From: an uncultured bacterium
GTDB taxonomy: Bacteria > Cyanobacteriota > Vampirovibrionia > Gastranaerophilales > Gastranaerophilaceae
Direction: 5' to 3'
NCBI GenBank assembly: GCA_902464375.1
Contig: CABQIM010000007.1
Span: forward strand, 1-35,975
Length of the DNA stretch: 35,975 bases
Shown: in pieces, positions 22,239 to 30,639 of the stretch
How positions within the stretch are numbered: the stretch's first letter is position 1
Layout: each line of letters begins with the position of its first letter
Program-made: the position numbers and the translations under genes
The notes under the pieces: model-generated
Database searches by the model: none
Seen by the model: only the letters and a program-made list of their open reading frames with translations
What the model was told of the DNA's origin: nothing

Positions 22239-23305
22239 CGTTTATTTTTTTTGAAAAAAGCTCTGCGTTCTGCTGCAACAGCTTGTTTTTCGTCATATTT
22301 GTAGTTCGATAAATCCAACAAAATAGAACCTTTTGATTCTCTAGCCAGAGTTCTTCTTATTTTATAAGGATACGTTTCTTTCCCTTTTAGCCAGCCTCTA
22401 TCTATGTAATTTATAATTTGATTAATGTAATTTTGGCAATGTTTTGGAATGTTTGGAAACATCTTTATAAATTTATATAATGGCATATTAGAACGCATGC
22501 TGTTTGCGCCGCCTGACGCAAGTATAAAATTCCCTATATCATTTGCACCGCTATGACTGTTAGGTTTAACGTGTTCTATTGTTGCAACAGATGGACGCAA
22601 AAGCCTTTTTGCTATCTCTTGTTGACTTCTGTCTGCATATTTGACGATAAAAGCATTCTCACTTGTGCCGGATGTTGGAAGATAGACGGCTCTATCTTTT
22701 AATAGCCCAAATGTTTTACGTTCGCTTTTATTGGGAGTTATTTCGTCCAAAGAATCTAATAAAATTTTTCTCTTGAACGTATCCTCTTTATTGTTTTCAA
22801 TGATAACTTGTCGGCAGCGTGTTGTTTTAGCATGCACTGCAAGAGCGTTATTAGGTGACATTCCGAGTGAAATTTTATCAACATCATCAAGAACCTTAAA
22901 CTCTTCAAGCTTTAGTTTTGTTATTGCACCGTTGTACCACATTTTTAGGCAATCTTGCATTTGAAAATCCGGATGAGTTTTAGCACAAGATTCAAACCGC
23001 TTAAAGATTTTTTTTTCGGTTTTTTGCATATATTTTTTGAATTTTGATAGGACTGCAACAGCTTCTGCGATATTGGTACATTTATCAAGTTTTCGTTCTA
23101 TATTACCAATGTCACTGCCAAGAATCATTTCTACACCAAAATATGGGCATTTCATTCTGCGGAGTTTCTTTAAGATGTTACCTTCGGAAGTATTTGCACC
23201 AAAAGCAATAGATTTTTTTTGTTCAAAAGATGGTTGAAAAGTAGCCATCGAGGATTTTGGCTTTTGAAAATTAGTTGATATAAAATTTATAGGAAAAATT
23301 TGCAC
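22235..23305 (-). CDS. HNH-like endonuclease-fold protein, tagged
   Basis: This 356-residue protein starts at a GTG with AAAGGA 7 bases upstream. The N-terminus has two tag-like motifs (STNFQK, Phe13; SIAFGA, Phe35). At 53-57 CPYFG resembles the CPYCG zinc knuckle that opens many HNH proteins, with the second cysteine replaced by Phe. Around residues 240-275, TIEHVKPNSHSGANDIGN followed by ANSMRS matches the HNH core (E-H-x-x-P-x-S-x-G-G-x-N-D-x-x-N and C-N-x-x-R), again without the cysteine. It may be an active metal-dependent nuclease without zinc or a degenerate binding protein. It overlaps the convergent methyltransferase by 4 bases. Confidence 0.6.
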   Translation of the reverse strand: MQIFPINFISTNFQKPKSSMATFQPSFEQKKSIAFGANTSEGNILKKLRRMKCPYFGVEMILGSDIGNIERKLDKCTNIAEAVAVLSKFKKYMQKTEKKIFKRFESCAKTHPDFQMQDCLKMWYNGAITKLKLEEFKVLDDVDKISLGMSPNNALAVHAKTTRCRQVIIENNKEDTFKRKILLDSLDEITPNKSERKTFGLLKDRAVYLPTSGTSENAFIVKYADRSQQEIAKRLLRPSVATIEHVKPNSHSGANDIGNFILASGGANSMRSNMPLYKFIKMFPNIPKHCQNYINQIINYIDRGWLKGKETYPYKIRRTLARESKGSILLDLSNYKYDEKQAVAAERRAFFKKNKR

Positions 23306-23380
23306 TATAATGTCCTTTTTGAAGCTTTGAAAAAGCTCTTTGAAAGTATAATACCAAATTTTTTTAACCTTGACAAGGCT

Positions 23381-23593
23381 TTATGATTTATCATCCATAA
23401 GAGTAAATCTTAGGGTGTTTGAGTCAATTTTTTCGTTCCACATTTTTTTAGGACGAACCCAAACATCACCATTTTTTGTAGATTGATAAACTACCATATC
23501 TTCTTCTGTTTCAGAATGTTTGCCTAGAGCAATGATTTTATAAATATTACCTTTATAATGTTTGTATGTTTTACCGATAGTTATTTCTTGCAT
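23381..23593 (-). CDS. DUF1653 domain protein
   Basis: This 70-residue protein matches DUF1653 end to end: IGKTYKHYKGNIYKIIALGKHSETEEDMVVYQ, then VWVRPKKMWNEKI (family pattern G-x-Y-R-H-F-K-G, H-S-E-T-x-E, V-V-Y-Q, W-V-R-P-x-x-M-F). The function of this family is unknown; it is often a single small cytoplasmic domain. A perfect extended -10 box lies just upstream, and there is no room for a ribosome site in the predicted transcript. Confidence 0.93.
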   Translation of the reverse strand: MQEITIGKTYKHYKGNIYKIIALGKHSETEEDMVVYQSTKNGDVWVRPKKMWNEKIDSNTLRFTLMDDKS

Positions 23594-23599
23594 AAGTTG

Positions 23600-23608
23600 A
23601 TTATAACA
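23600..23608 (-). promoter_or_regulatory. Extended -10 promoter giving a leaderless DUF1653 transcript
   Basis: On the minus strand 23608-23600 reads TGTTATAAT. Only 6 bases separate the -10 box from the ATG at 23593, so transcription should begin at or next to the start codon. Confidence 0.55.
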
Positions 23609-23663
23609 TGTTTTTGTAGTTTAACATAAGTAGATTATGTAAGATTAAAAGAGGAGTTTTTAT

Positions 23664-24473
23664 ATGTATAAAATTGGTTTTATCGGTTCCGGAAAAATGG
23701 CAAGTGCAATTATAAAAGGGCTTATCAAGACAGGGTTTGCTAAACCGGAAGAATTGATTGCAACACAAGCAGAAACAGAAGGTGTTGAAGAAAAATCAAA
23801 AGAATTAGGTATTAAAATTATTCTTGATAATAAAGAGCTAGCAAAAAATTCAGAAATTATTTTTGTAGCAACAAAACCAAACCAAGCTGTTGGCGCATTA
23901 GAAGAAATTAAGGATTTAGTTTCTTCAGAAAAACTGGTTGCATCAATTGCAGCAGGCGTGACGACAGAAAAATTGGAAGCTCATTTGCCTGAAAAAACAA
24001 GAGTTATAAGAATTATGCCAAACACTCCGGCTCTTGTTGGAGAAGGTATGTCAGGTATGGTTGGCGGAAAATACGCAACAGAAAAAGATTTAGAATACAT
24101 AAAAGGTTTACTTTCTACGATTGGTAAATGTATTGTTGTTGATAACGAAGCTCAAATTGATATTGTTACAGCCATTTCAGGTTCAGGTCCGGCTTTTTAT
24201 TACAAAGTTATTAATGAAATAGCAAGAGCCGGTGAAAAATTAGGTATGGATTATGAAAAAGCATTGCTATTGAGTATCCAAACTGCGATTGGTTCTGCAA
24301 AAATGGCTTTGCATAGAGAAATTCCGATGGAAGAATTAATCTCTAATGTTGCGACAAAAGGCGGTTGTACTCGTGTTGGTGTTGATTGTATGGATGACAA
24401 CAATACTGAAAAACTTTTTTATGACGTAATTAAGAGCACAACAGAAAAAGCTCACGCATTAGGACAAGGATAA
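23664..24473 (+). CDS. proC: Pyrroline-5-carboxylate reductase
   Basis: This 269-residue protein catalyses the last step of proline synthesis, NAD(P)H-dependent reduction of pyrroline-5-carboxylate. It has the Rossmann start IGFIGSGKMASAIIKGL, FVATKPNQ, VRIMPNTPALVGEGMSG, and the dimerisation and active-site segment AISGSGPAFYY followed by ATKGGCTRVGVDCMD. The latter corresponds to the P5CR signature (usual P-G-G-T-T), here G-G-C-T-R. AAGAGGAG lies 9 bases before the ATG. It is monocistronic, closed by a strong bidirectional terminator. Confidence 0.96.
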   Translation: MYKIGFIGSGKMASAIIKGLIKTGFAKPEELIATQAETEGVEEKSKELGIKIILDNKELAKNSEIIFVATKPNQAVGALEEIKDLVSSEKLVASIAAGVTTEKLEAHLPEKTRVIRIMPNTPALVGEGMSGMVGGKYATEKDLEYIKGLLSTIGKCIVVDNEAQIDIVTAISGSGPAFYYKVINEIARAGEKLGMDYEKALLLSIQTAIGSAKMALHREIPMEELISNVATKGGCTRVGVDCMDDNNTEKLFYDVIKSTTEKAHALGQG

Positions 24474-24494
24474 AAATGATAATCATATTGTAAC

Positions 24495-24533
24495 AATAAA
24501 AGCTGTCCTTCGCCTAATTGGACAGCTTTTATT
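24495..24533. terminator. Bidirectional terminator between proC and the kinase gene
   Basis: A 14-bp perfect inverted repeat, AATAAAAGCTGTCC / GGACAGCTTTTATT, with an 11-base loop. A/T tracts on both sides let it serve proC on plus and the convergent kinase gene on minus. Confidence 0.88.
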
Positions 24534-24572
24534 CTTTCTTTTTTATGTTTTTCAAGAGAGAATGTATTTTTT

Positions 24573-27104
24573 TTAATTCTTTGGTGGGACATAGCTATAT
24601 AATGTTGTAAAGATTTTTTCCGGATTATCTTTAAAATATTTATATCTTGAATAAACTTCTTTAGCGGTACATTTTTTATTATTCATAACACTATTTTGTA
24701 ATGATTGACCAAGCTGTTTCATCATAAGTTTCATTTTTTCTTGCTGCTCTAAGTCATTGAATTTAGAATTTTTGTCAATGTGTTTTACAATATCTGCAAC
24801 ACTTACCATGTTCATAAGGTAGGTTATTTCAGCTTTTAATAAATTAGTGTTTTGAGAATTTAGAATAACTTTATTCTTTTTCATAAATTCGACACTTTCA
24901 TTATTAATTGTAGAGAATGGGTCTGAAACGATTCGATTTTTTCCGGAGAAGAATGTTTCATCAAGATGTTTCGCAAGCATGTCAACGGCTTTCTTTTCAT
25001 CCATTCCTTCCGGTAAGGTTGCTCCTTTTAATAATCGTTGTGCAATAGATTTTGAATTACCTATTAAATAATCTATATGAGATGTCACATTTTGAATAGC
25101 TTCTTCCGGAGTGAATCTCATAACATTTCCGGTATCAATAAATGTGAAAGGTTTTGCTTTGTTTTTTAAATCAATAAAGATATTACCGGCATGAGGATCT
25201 GCATGCATAACTTTTTGTCCTTTTTGTGGGACAGAAAGTAATTGTTCAAAGAATACTTGTACATAACTTCTCATCAAATCAGCAGCTTCATCCATTGTCA
25301 ATTTAATATTATTATCTTTTAAGTACTCTGTTAATTTATCAAATTGGACACCATTCGCTTTTTCCATAACAAATATATTATTTTTTACGGAAATTGGAGC
25401 TACTGTATTATAATTTACTGCATATTTACCTAATGTTTTAGCGGCATCTGCTTCAAGCTTCAAGTCGATTTCCTTTGACCAAGCACCATAAAGTTCGTTA
25501 ACTAATTTTCTTTGATACTCATATTCGTCAGGTTTGATTTTGTTTTTAACACGTTCAAGAGATTTAAGCATATTTTCTTTATCAGCTTTAAGCTTATCGG
25601 CACTCACCCATTTTTTTACCATTTTTACAACAACTTCTTTTCCTGTTTCATTGTCTTTAGCAAGGAATGTTTCTGCTATTGTACCGACTCCTAGTGGTTT
25701 ATCGCCAATTATTGTGTATTTTTTGCCATAAGTATCCGCAACATATTTTTGAGCTTCTTTTGCCGTTCTGGAAGCAGGACAACTACTCTTGTATTTGTTC
25801 AAGAAATCATTAACAGCATTGATTCCTTTTTCGCTAATGTATTTCATTCTGTTAGCGTGCATTTTTTTCAATTTGCGTTTAAACCAATTTCCGGATTTTG
25901 TATCAATATTTTCATCAATAATTTTGTTTAAAGGATTTTTGCCTTCTCCTGCCAAATTAGCAAGAGCACCAATATTGCTTGGCATTGCTTGAATCATTTT
26001 TGGATAAAAAATGTTATACTGTTCAATTTCACGCATAATATTATTCATCTCTTTTTCTTTGATAAGAGATTTTGTCATAAATGTTGTTCTAAAAAGTGGT
26101 TTTCCGGTTAATTCCAATGATTCTATTGCCGGATGAACTTTATCACCAAATAGTTTTCTTAATGGCTTTGTTAGTGCCATGTATGGTTTAGAAAAAAATC
26201 CTTTTTTAGTGGCAGCTATTAAATCGTGTTGAGTTTTATTATCTTTTAAATTTGATTTTGCCAAATCTGCGAGTTCAGTTAGTGGCATTTTGCTCTTAAA
26301 ATTCTTGATATTTTTTACATTTTCTTTGCTTTTTACAATCGCTTTTTCTAATACATCAATACGCTTATGGAATTTGAATGCAGAAAAAGCAGCTAGTCCT
26401 AATGCTGGAACCTTTACTAGCCAGCTGTTAGATAAATGTTCTGCAAAACCACTATCTTTATCGGCTTTTTTATTGAAAGCATATCGAGAAGCAGAATTAA
26501 TTGCAACTGCACCGGCTAAACCAAGTTTGTAGGCATAAGCTAATGGAGCTGCTGCACCGTCAACAAAACCACTTCCCATGTCTTTTAAGATAGTACGCTC
26601 TTGTTTTTTATCTTTTTTGGACATTCCAATGCCGTTAATACCTCTAAGTAACGGTTTTGTAATCATGCCGGCAATAGCACTGATGCCTAAACCAACAAGA
26701 GAACTAATGGCTTCAAATTTTTTATTTTTTGTATACAAATGCGAATAAGTTTGTGCTTTTTTAATTAATCTAAATGTACCAGCAGCGGAAATACCGGTCA
26801 TCAAGTCCATTGCAATTTCAGCTTCATTTTTTTGCTGGTCATAATATTGATTTAATTTTTTATCTAATTTATCAGCAGGAGTTTTGTTTAATTCTTTTTG
26901 AAGCTTTGATTTGCTTAACCCAACGCCCAAAGTGCCTTGAATTTTGTCAAAAAATTTGCCTAGCATACCTTGAGAACGATAAATTCTGTTCAACTTTTCT
27001 TCCGGAGTTTTATCAACAAAATCTTTTTTAGCCTGTTTTTGTTTCTGAAAAGCAGGGGTATAATTTGGAGTATTTATACTATTTGATAAAACAATATTAT
27101 TCAT
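24573..27104 (-). CDS. ABC1/UbiB-like atypical kinase with long N-terminal membrane-associated region, tagged
   Basis: This 843-residue protein has two halves. Residues 1-380 are unlike any family I know: a tag (NTPNYTPAFQKQ, Phe19), two or three hydrophobic stretches (about 100-120, 145-165, 190-215) and basic helices. Residues from about 465 carry an ABC1 (UbiB/ADCK) kinase domain: GVGTIAETFLAK nucleotide loop, VVVKMVKKW lysine, EIDLKLEADA, hinge FVMEKANG, catalytic loop HADPHAGN (634-641; usual HADPHPGN) and metal site FIDTGN (Asp657; usual DFG). ABC1 proteins are ATP-binding kinases or ATPases of lipid and quinone metabolism. The usual ABC1 KxGQ motif is not seen. Start ATG has AGAAGG upstream; metG is divergent. 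Confidence 0.8.
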   Translation of the reverse strand: MNNIVLSNSINTPNYTPAFQKQKQAKKDFVDKTPEEKLNRIYRSQGMLGKFFDKIQGTLGVGLSKSKLQKELNKTPADKLDKKLNQYYDQQKNEAEIAMDLMTGISAAGTFRLIKKAQTYSHLYTKNKKFEAISSLVGLGISAIAGMITKPLLRGINGIGMSKKDKKQERTILKDMGSGFVDGAAAPLAYAYKLGLAGAVAINSASRYAFNKKADKDSGFAEHLSNSWLVKVPALGLAAFSAFKFHKRIDVLEKAIVKSKENVKNIKNFKSKMPLTELADLAKSNLKDNKTQHDLIAATKKGFFSKPYMALTKPLRKLFGDKVHPAIESLELTGKPLFRTTFMTKSLIKEKEMNNIMREIEQYNIFYPKMIQAMPSNIGALANLAGEGKNPLNKIIDENIDTKSGNWFKRKLKKMHANRMKYISEKGINAVNDFLNKYKSSCPASRTAKEAQKYVADTYGKKYTIIGDKPLGVGTIAETFLAKDNETGKEVVVKMVKKWVSADKLKADKENMLKSLERVKNKIKPDEYEYQRKLVNELYGAWSKEIDLKLEADAAKTLGKYAVNYNTVAPISVKNNIFVMEKANGVQFDKLTEYLKDNNIKLTMDEAADLMRSYVQVFFEQLLSVPQKGQKVMHADPHAGNIFIDLKNKAKPFTFIDTGNVMRFTPEEAIQNVTSHIDYLIGNSKSIAQRLLKGATLPEGMDEKKAVDMLAKHLDETFFSGKNRIVSDPFSTINNESVEFMKKNKVILNSQNTNLLKAEITYLMNMVSVADIVKHIDKNSKFNDLEQQEKMKLMMKQLGQSLQNSVMNNKKCTAKEVYSRYKYFKDNPEKIFTTLYSYVPPKN

Positions 27105-27181
27105 TAATTAACCTTCTATTAATATAAAGTCTTGATATTGGTTGAAATTGCCAATTTGTAACATTTTATTAAAAATCTTTA

Positions 27182-27190
27182 TGTTATAAT
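27182..27190 (+). promoter_or_regulatory. Extended -10 promoter of metG
   Basis: TGTTATAAT, a perfect TATAAT with the TG-n extension, and no -35 box at the right distance. The leader would be about 29 bases, too short for a T-box, and contains the AAAAGGA ribosome site. Confidence 0.6.
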
Positions 27191-27225
27191 TTCTTTAAAG
27201 GGAAGAACTGAAAAGGAATTATAAC

Positions 27226-28785
27226 ATGGAAAAATTTTATACAACGACAGCTATTGATTATGTAAATGGTGCACCACATATTGGTCACGCATATGAAAAA
27301 ATTCTTACAGATGTAATTTTTAGACATTTTGCACAAAGATGTGACAATGCATTTATGCTTACAGGTACTGATGAGCACGGTATCAAAATTCAAAAAACTT
27401 CTGCAGAAAAAGGTATTTCTCCAAAAGAATTTTGCGATATGAACGCTCAAAAATTCAAAGATGCGTGGAAAGCGTTGGATATTAATTATACTCAATTTAT
27501 CAGAACAACCGATGAACAGCACGAAAAAGTTGTACAAAAGATTTTCAAAAAACTTGTAGAGCAAGGTGATATTTACAAACACTCTTATGAAGGTCTTTAT
27601 TGTTCCGGCTGTGAAGCGTTTTTGAGTGAAAAAGATTTAACAGAAGATGGACTTTGTCCTGATCACCAAAAGAAACCGGAAGTTGTAAAAGAAGAAAACT
27701 ATTTCTTTAAACTTACAAAATACAAAGATGCAATTATTAAACACATCAAGACCCACCCTGATTTTATTGTTCCATCATTTAGAGCAAATGAAGTTCTTAA
27801 TCAGTTAGAAAATATTGAAGATATTTCTGTTTCTCGTGTAAAAACAAATGTAAGCTGGGGAATTCCTGTTCTTGATGATGATTCTCAAGTGATTTATGTT
27901 TGGATTGATGCTCTTTCAAATTATATTACTGCAATTGGTTATGATCCTGATGGAAGCAGCGAACAGTTCGGAAAACTTTGGCCGGCTGATTTGCACGTAA
28001 TTGGCAAAGATATCTTGAAATTCCATAGTATTTATTGGATAGGAATTCTTATGGCATTAGGTTTACCATTGCCGGAACATATTCTTGCTCACGGTTGGAT
28101 TACTATTGATCAAACGAAGATGTCTAAGTCTTTAGGTAACGTTATATCTCCAACGGGCGTGTTGGAAGCGTTTAATTTAGATATCCCAGATCCATTAAGA
28201 TATTATATGGCAACAGCAGCTCCTTGTGGTAAAGATGGTAATTATTCTGATGAAGATTTCAAAGAAAAAGTTAATGCGCATCTTGCAAACTCAATGGGTA
28301 ACTTGCTTAATAGAACATTATCTATGTTAGTTAAGTATTTTGAAGGTGATATTAAAGCAGAATTTCTTGGTAAGAATGAATTAAAAGAAAAAACTTTAGA
28401 AACTGTGCAAGCAGTGAAACATCATTTTGATTATTATGAAGTTCAAGAAGCAGGCTTGAAAATTATTGAGCTCGTTGATATTACTAATAAATACGTAACT
28501 GATAATGCACCTTGGACTCTTGCCAAAGAGGGTAATATGGAAAAATGTGGTGAAGTTTTAACTAACGTGTTGCAAGTAATGACAGTGATTGCATCCTTAA
28601 TTGCACCATATTGTCCAAATATTGCAAAAGCAATGGCAAGCCAACTTTCTTATGATTTAGAAACAAAACTTGATGATATTAATTGTGAAAGTTTGAGTGC
28701 CGGACATTTGATAGACAAGGCAGATATAAAGCCTGTATTCTTGAGAATGGATAGCGAATTGGCTGATAAGTCAGCAAAGGCTTAA
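27226..28785 (+). CDS. metG: Methionyl-tRNA synthetase
   Basis: This 519-residue protein has all class I MetRS features: APHIGHAYEK (HIGH), LTGTDEHGIKIQKTA-like strand, YVWIDALSNYITAIGY, FHSIYWIGILMALGLPLPEHILAHGW and KMSKSLGN at about residue 300. One zinc knuckle is visible (CSGC ... CPDH, about residues 126-146), the short Thermus/Bacillus-type connective peptide. The anticodon-binding helical domain follows (NLLNRTLSMLVKYF, APWTLAKEG). The C-terminal tRNA-binding EMAPII-like domain is absent, which is common. A 16-bp hairpin lies after the stop. Confidence 0.98.
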   Translation: MEKFYTTTAIDYVNGAPHIGHAYEKILTDVIFRHFAQRCDNAFMLTGTDEHGIKIQKTSAEKGISPKEFCDMNAQKFKDAWKALDINYTQFIRTTDEQHEKVVQKIFKKLVEQGDIYKHSYEGLYCSGCEAFLSEKDLTEDGLCPDHQKKPEVVKEENYFFKLTKYKDAIIKHIKTHPDFIVPSFRANEVLNQLENIEDISVSRVKTNVSWGIPVLDDDSQVIYVWIDALSNYITAIGYDPDGSSEQFGKLWPADLHVIGKDILKFHSIYWIGILMALGLPLPEHILAHGWITIDQTKMSKSLGNVISPTGVLEAFNLDIPDPLRYYMATAAPCGKDGNYSDEDFKEKVNAHLANSMGNLLNRTLSMLVKYFEGDIKAEFLGKNELKEKTLETVQAVKHHFDYYEVQEAGLKIIELVDITNKYVTDNAPWTLAKEGNMEKCGEVLTNVLQVMTVIASLIAPYCPNIAKAMASQLSYDLETKLDDINCESLSAGHLIDKADIKPVFLRMDSELADKSAKA

Positions 28786-28801
28786 TAAAATTTTGTTTAA
28801 T

Positions 28802-28836
28802 AATGCGTTCAGAAAATGAAATTTTCTGAACGCATT
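28802..28836. terminator. 16-bp hairpin after metG
   Basis: AATGCGTTCAGAAAAT and ATTTTCTGAACGCATT form a perfect 16-bp stem with a 3-base GAA loop, 17 bases after the metG stop. The T tract after it is short (TTTTGC counting the stem end), so termination may be moderate. An apparent ATG at 28816 lies in the stem and is not a start. Confidence 0.65.
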
Positions 28837-28875
28837 TTGCTAGCAAAAATATTTTTTACAGGTTTTTATAGCAAT

Positions 28876-29658
28876 ATGATGAATATAAAAATTGACGGAA
28901 AAAGGATGTTTATGCCTTTAAAGAAGGCAAAAGGTACTACAGAACAACGCTTGCAACGTGCAAGAGAGTTGAATTTGCAGTTTTATGACAATTTGCAAAA
29001 AGAATTTGTTGATAGAAAAGTTACACCGGCAAAGTTTAAGAGTACAATTTCTAAAACTGCCGGAAAGAGTTTTGATATTGATATAGAAAATCCTAATAAA
29101 CATGTAACACCACCTTTTAGTCATTGTGCAGGAAAAAGTGGTGGAGAAAAATTAGATTCATATCTTTTTACAATTCCAAGAAGTGCTTATTTTGAAGATA
29201 CTATTAACAGAAGTTCTGCGCCTACATTTTTAAAAATAACCCAACAATTTTTTAATGAAATAATGAACCCAAAATTTTTCAAACGAGCTGTTGCATTGAT
29301 GAATAAATCAAAAACAGCTAATGTTCAGATGGAGTTTTATGAAAAAAATATAGCAGGTAAAAATGAGTTAACAGAAAAGCGTTTGGATAATTTGCTAAAA
29401 CGAACTCCAGCAAAAATTAAGGTAGATACACTGCAGTTTTTTAGATACAAATTGTTGTCAGAGCAAAATATCGCAAAAGCAGAACCTCAAATTGATAGAA
29501 GTATTGCAAAAGCTGATAAATTGTTTTTCCAAAATAAAAACTATGATTTGAATGAATATAAGTATGATGAAAAATTAGCTTTGTTGAATAAAAAATTGGC
29601 TGAAACTTTGAGTAGCCAACGGGCTAAAAACACTGCGAAACTTAACGCTAGTGCTTAA
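28876..29658 (+). CDS. Hypothetical protein, helical and basic
   Basis: From the ATG at 28876 the product is 260 residues. An ATG at 28912 (248 residues, starting MPLKKAKGTTEQRLQ) has a better ribosome site (GGAAAAAGG, 6 bases upstream) and may be the true start. No family is recognised. The protein is rich in Lys, mostly alpha-helical, without membrane segments or signal peptide; a central patch HVTPPFSHCAGKSGGEKL contains His and Cys residues. The C-terminal NEYKYDEKLALLNKKLAETL resembles the end of the tagged HNH-like protein (SNYKYDEKQAVAAERRAFF), a possible shared tail. It overlaps the convergent acetyltransferase by 11 bases. Confidence 0.6.
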   Translation: MMNIKIDGKRMFMPLKKAKGTTEQRLQRARELNLQFYDNLQKEFVDRKVTPAKFKSTISKTAGKSFDIDIENPNKHVTPPFSHCAGKSGGEKLDSYLFTIPRSAYFEDTINRSSAPTFLKITQQFFNEIMNPKFFKRAVALMNKSKTANVQMEFYEKNIAGKNELTEKRLDNLLKRTPAKIKVDTLQFFRYKLLSEQNIAKAEPQIDRSIAKADKLFFQNKNYDLNEYKYDEKLALLNKKLAETLSSQRAKNTAKLNASA

Positions 29659-30088
29659 TCATTTCGCAATAAGGACATTCTTGAAATCCTTGATTTTTGT
29701 ATACATGCATAGCGTGTGAATTTTCTTGTTCAACTTCAAGTTTTAATATGGCGTTTTCTTTTTGGGATTTTATGTATTCTATAAATTGAGGAATAATTTT
29801 CTTTCCTCTAAAATCAGGTTTAAGATATAAATCTTCCAACCAGTAGCAAATTTTTCCAAACTCTGTAGAGAACGATTGTGCAATCATCGTGTAACCACAA
29901 ACGGTACCGTCAAATTCAATAATATATCCTTCTAATAATGGATTATTGCTCACGCACAATTCATAATCTGTTTCGAAAATCTCTTCACTTCCGTTTGTAA
30001 AAACTGCCTGTGATGAATAAAACTCACGCATCATTTGTAGAACATCTTGTTTATCCTTTGCAAGCATTCTTCTAAATAACAAATTCAT
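29648..30088 (-). CDS. GNAT-family N-acetyltransferase
   Basis: This 146-residue protein has the GNAT fold: N-terminal LLFRRMLAKDKQDVLQMMREFY, central strand CGYTMIAQSF, then motif A WLEDLYLKPDFRGKKIIPQF (usual R/Q-x-x-G-x-G/A for acetyl-CoA, here RGKKI), and motif B LEVEQENSHAMHVYKNQGFQE. It would transfer an acetyl group from acetyl-CoA to an amine; the substrate is unknown. GAGGAG lies 7 bases before the ATG. It starts 19 bases after the stop of the tagged orphan and is probably in the same operon. Confidence 0.9.
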   Translation of the reverse strand: MNLLFRRMLAKDKQDVLQMMREFYSSQAVFTNGSEEIFETDYELCVSNNPLLEGYIIEFDGTVCGYTMIAQSFSTEFGKICYWLEDLYLKPDFRGKKIIPQFIEYIKSQKENAILKLEVEQENSHAMHVYKNQGFQECPYCEMIKH

Positions 30089-30107
30089 AGTTTACTCCTC
30101 AAATGAT

Positions 30108-30596
30108 TTATATTGAAGTAATTTTTTTCAATATCTTACCGCAGAAATTAACAAATGCGTTAGGCTTTTTCTCTTCATTTTTGTAAACATGACGTACACG
30201 AGGAGCACGATTATGCTTTTGTTCAAGCTTATCAATCATTCTATCAGCCTTAAATTTATTTAAGTATTTTAATATTGCTTCTTTTGGCGCTGAATGGAAA
30301 AGAATTTCGCTTTCCCCCCAAATTCTTGAGTGTCTGTCATAGATGCAGTCTATAGTGTATTCATCAACATTATCAAATCGAACTGATTTCGTTTGCATAC
30401 TTGAAAGTTCTAAGATAGAATTGTGCTTTTCAAGGTAGTTTTCAAACTTTTTTAATTCTTTATTATTTTTGATAGCGTTTAATATATCTTTATCCCAGTA
30501 TTTTGGTGAATATATTTTCATTTGTTGAAAATTGGGGTTGTTATTTTGTTTTGCACTATTATATTGGCTATATGCATTTATCTTTTGAACTTGCAT
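30108..30596 (-). CDS. Hypothetical protein with N-terminal tag
   Basis: This 162-residue protein is not recognised. The first 25 residues form the polar leader ending in NNNPNFQQ (Phe23). The rest is mixed helix and strand, with an alpha-helical Lys/Glu region (NNKELKKFENYLEKHNS), a beta-like centre (VDEYTIDCIYDRHSRIWGES) and a basic C-terminus ending FVNFCGKILKKITSI, which could be an amphipathic membrane-binding helix. TAGGAG lies 9 bases before the ATG. It heads a two-gene operon with the GNAT gene and is divergent from the AAA+ gene. Confidence 0.65.
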   Translation of the reverse strand: MQVQKINAYSQYNSAKQNNNPNFQQMKIYSPKYWDKDILNAIKNNKELKKFENYLEKHNSILELSSMQTKSVRFDNVDEYTIDCIYDRHSRIWGESEILFHSAPKEAILKYLNKFKADRMIDKLEQKHNRAPRVRHVYKNEEKKPNAFVNFCGKILKKITSI

Positions 30597-30639
30597 TCAA
30601 AAATCTCCTAATCAATGAGTGTATTTTTTACCACTATAC

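Noticed and set aside
25512..26532. Several plus-strand reading frames across the kinase gene
   Set aside because: They are antisense to a long gene with clear kinase motifs and have no ribosome sites or family signatures.
27121..27225. T-box riboswitch before metG
   Set aside because: The predicted leader is only about 29 bases, and no T-box sequence or terminator/antiterminator pair is seen.
28816..28875. An upstream ATG for the 28876 gene
   Set aside because: The ATG lies inside the 16-bp hairpin stem after metG and has no ribosome site; starts at 28876 or 28912 are better.
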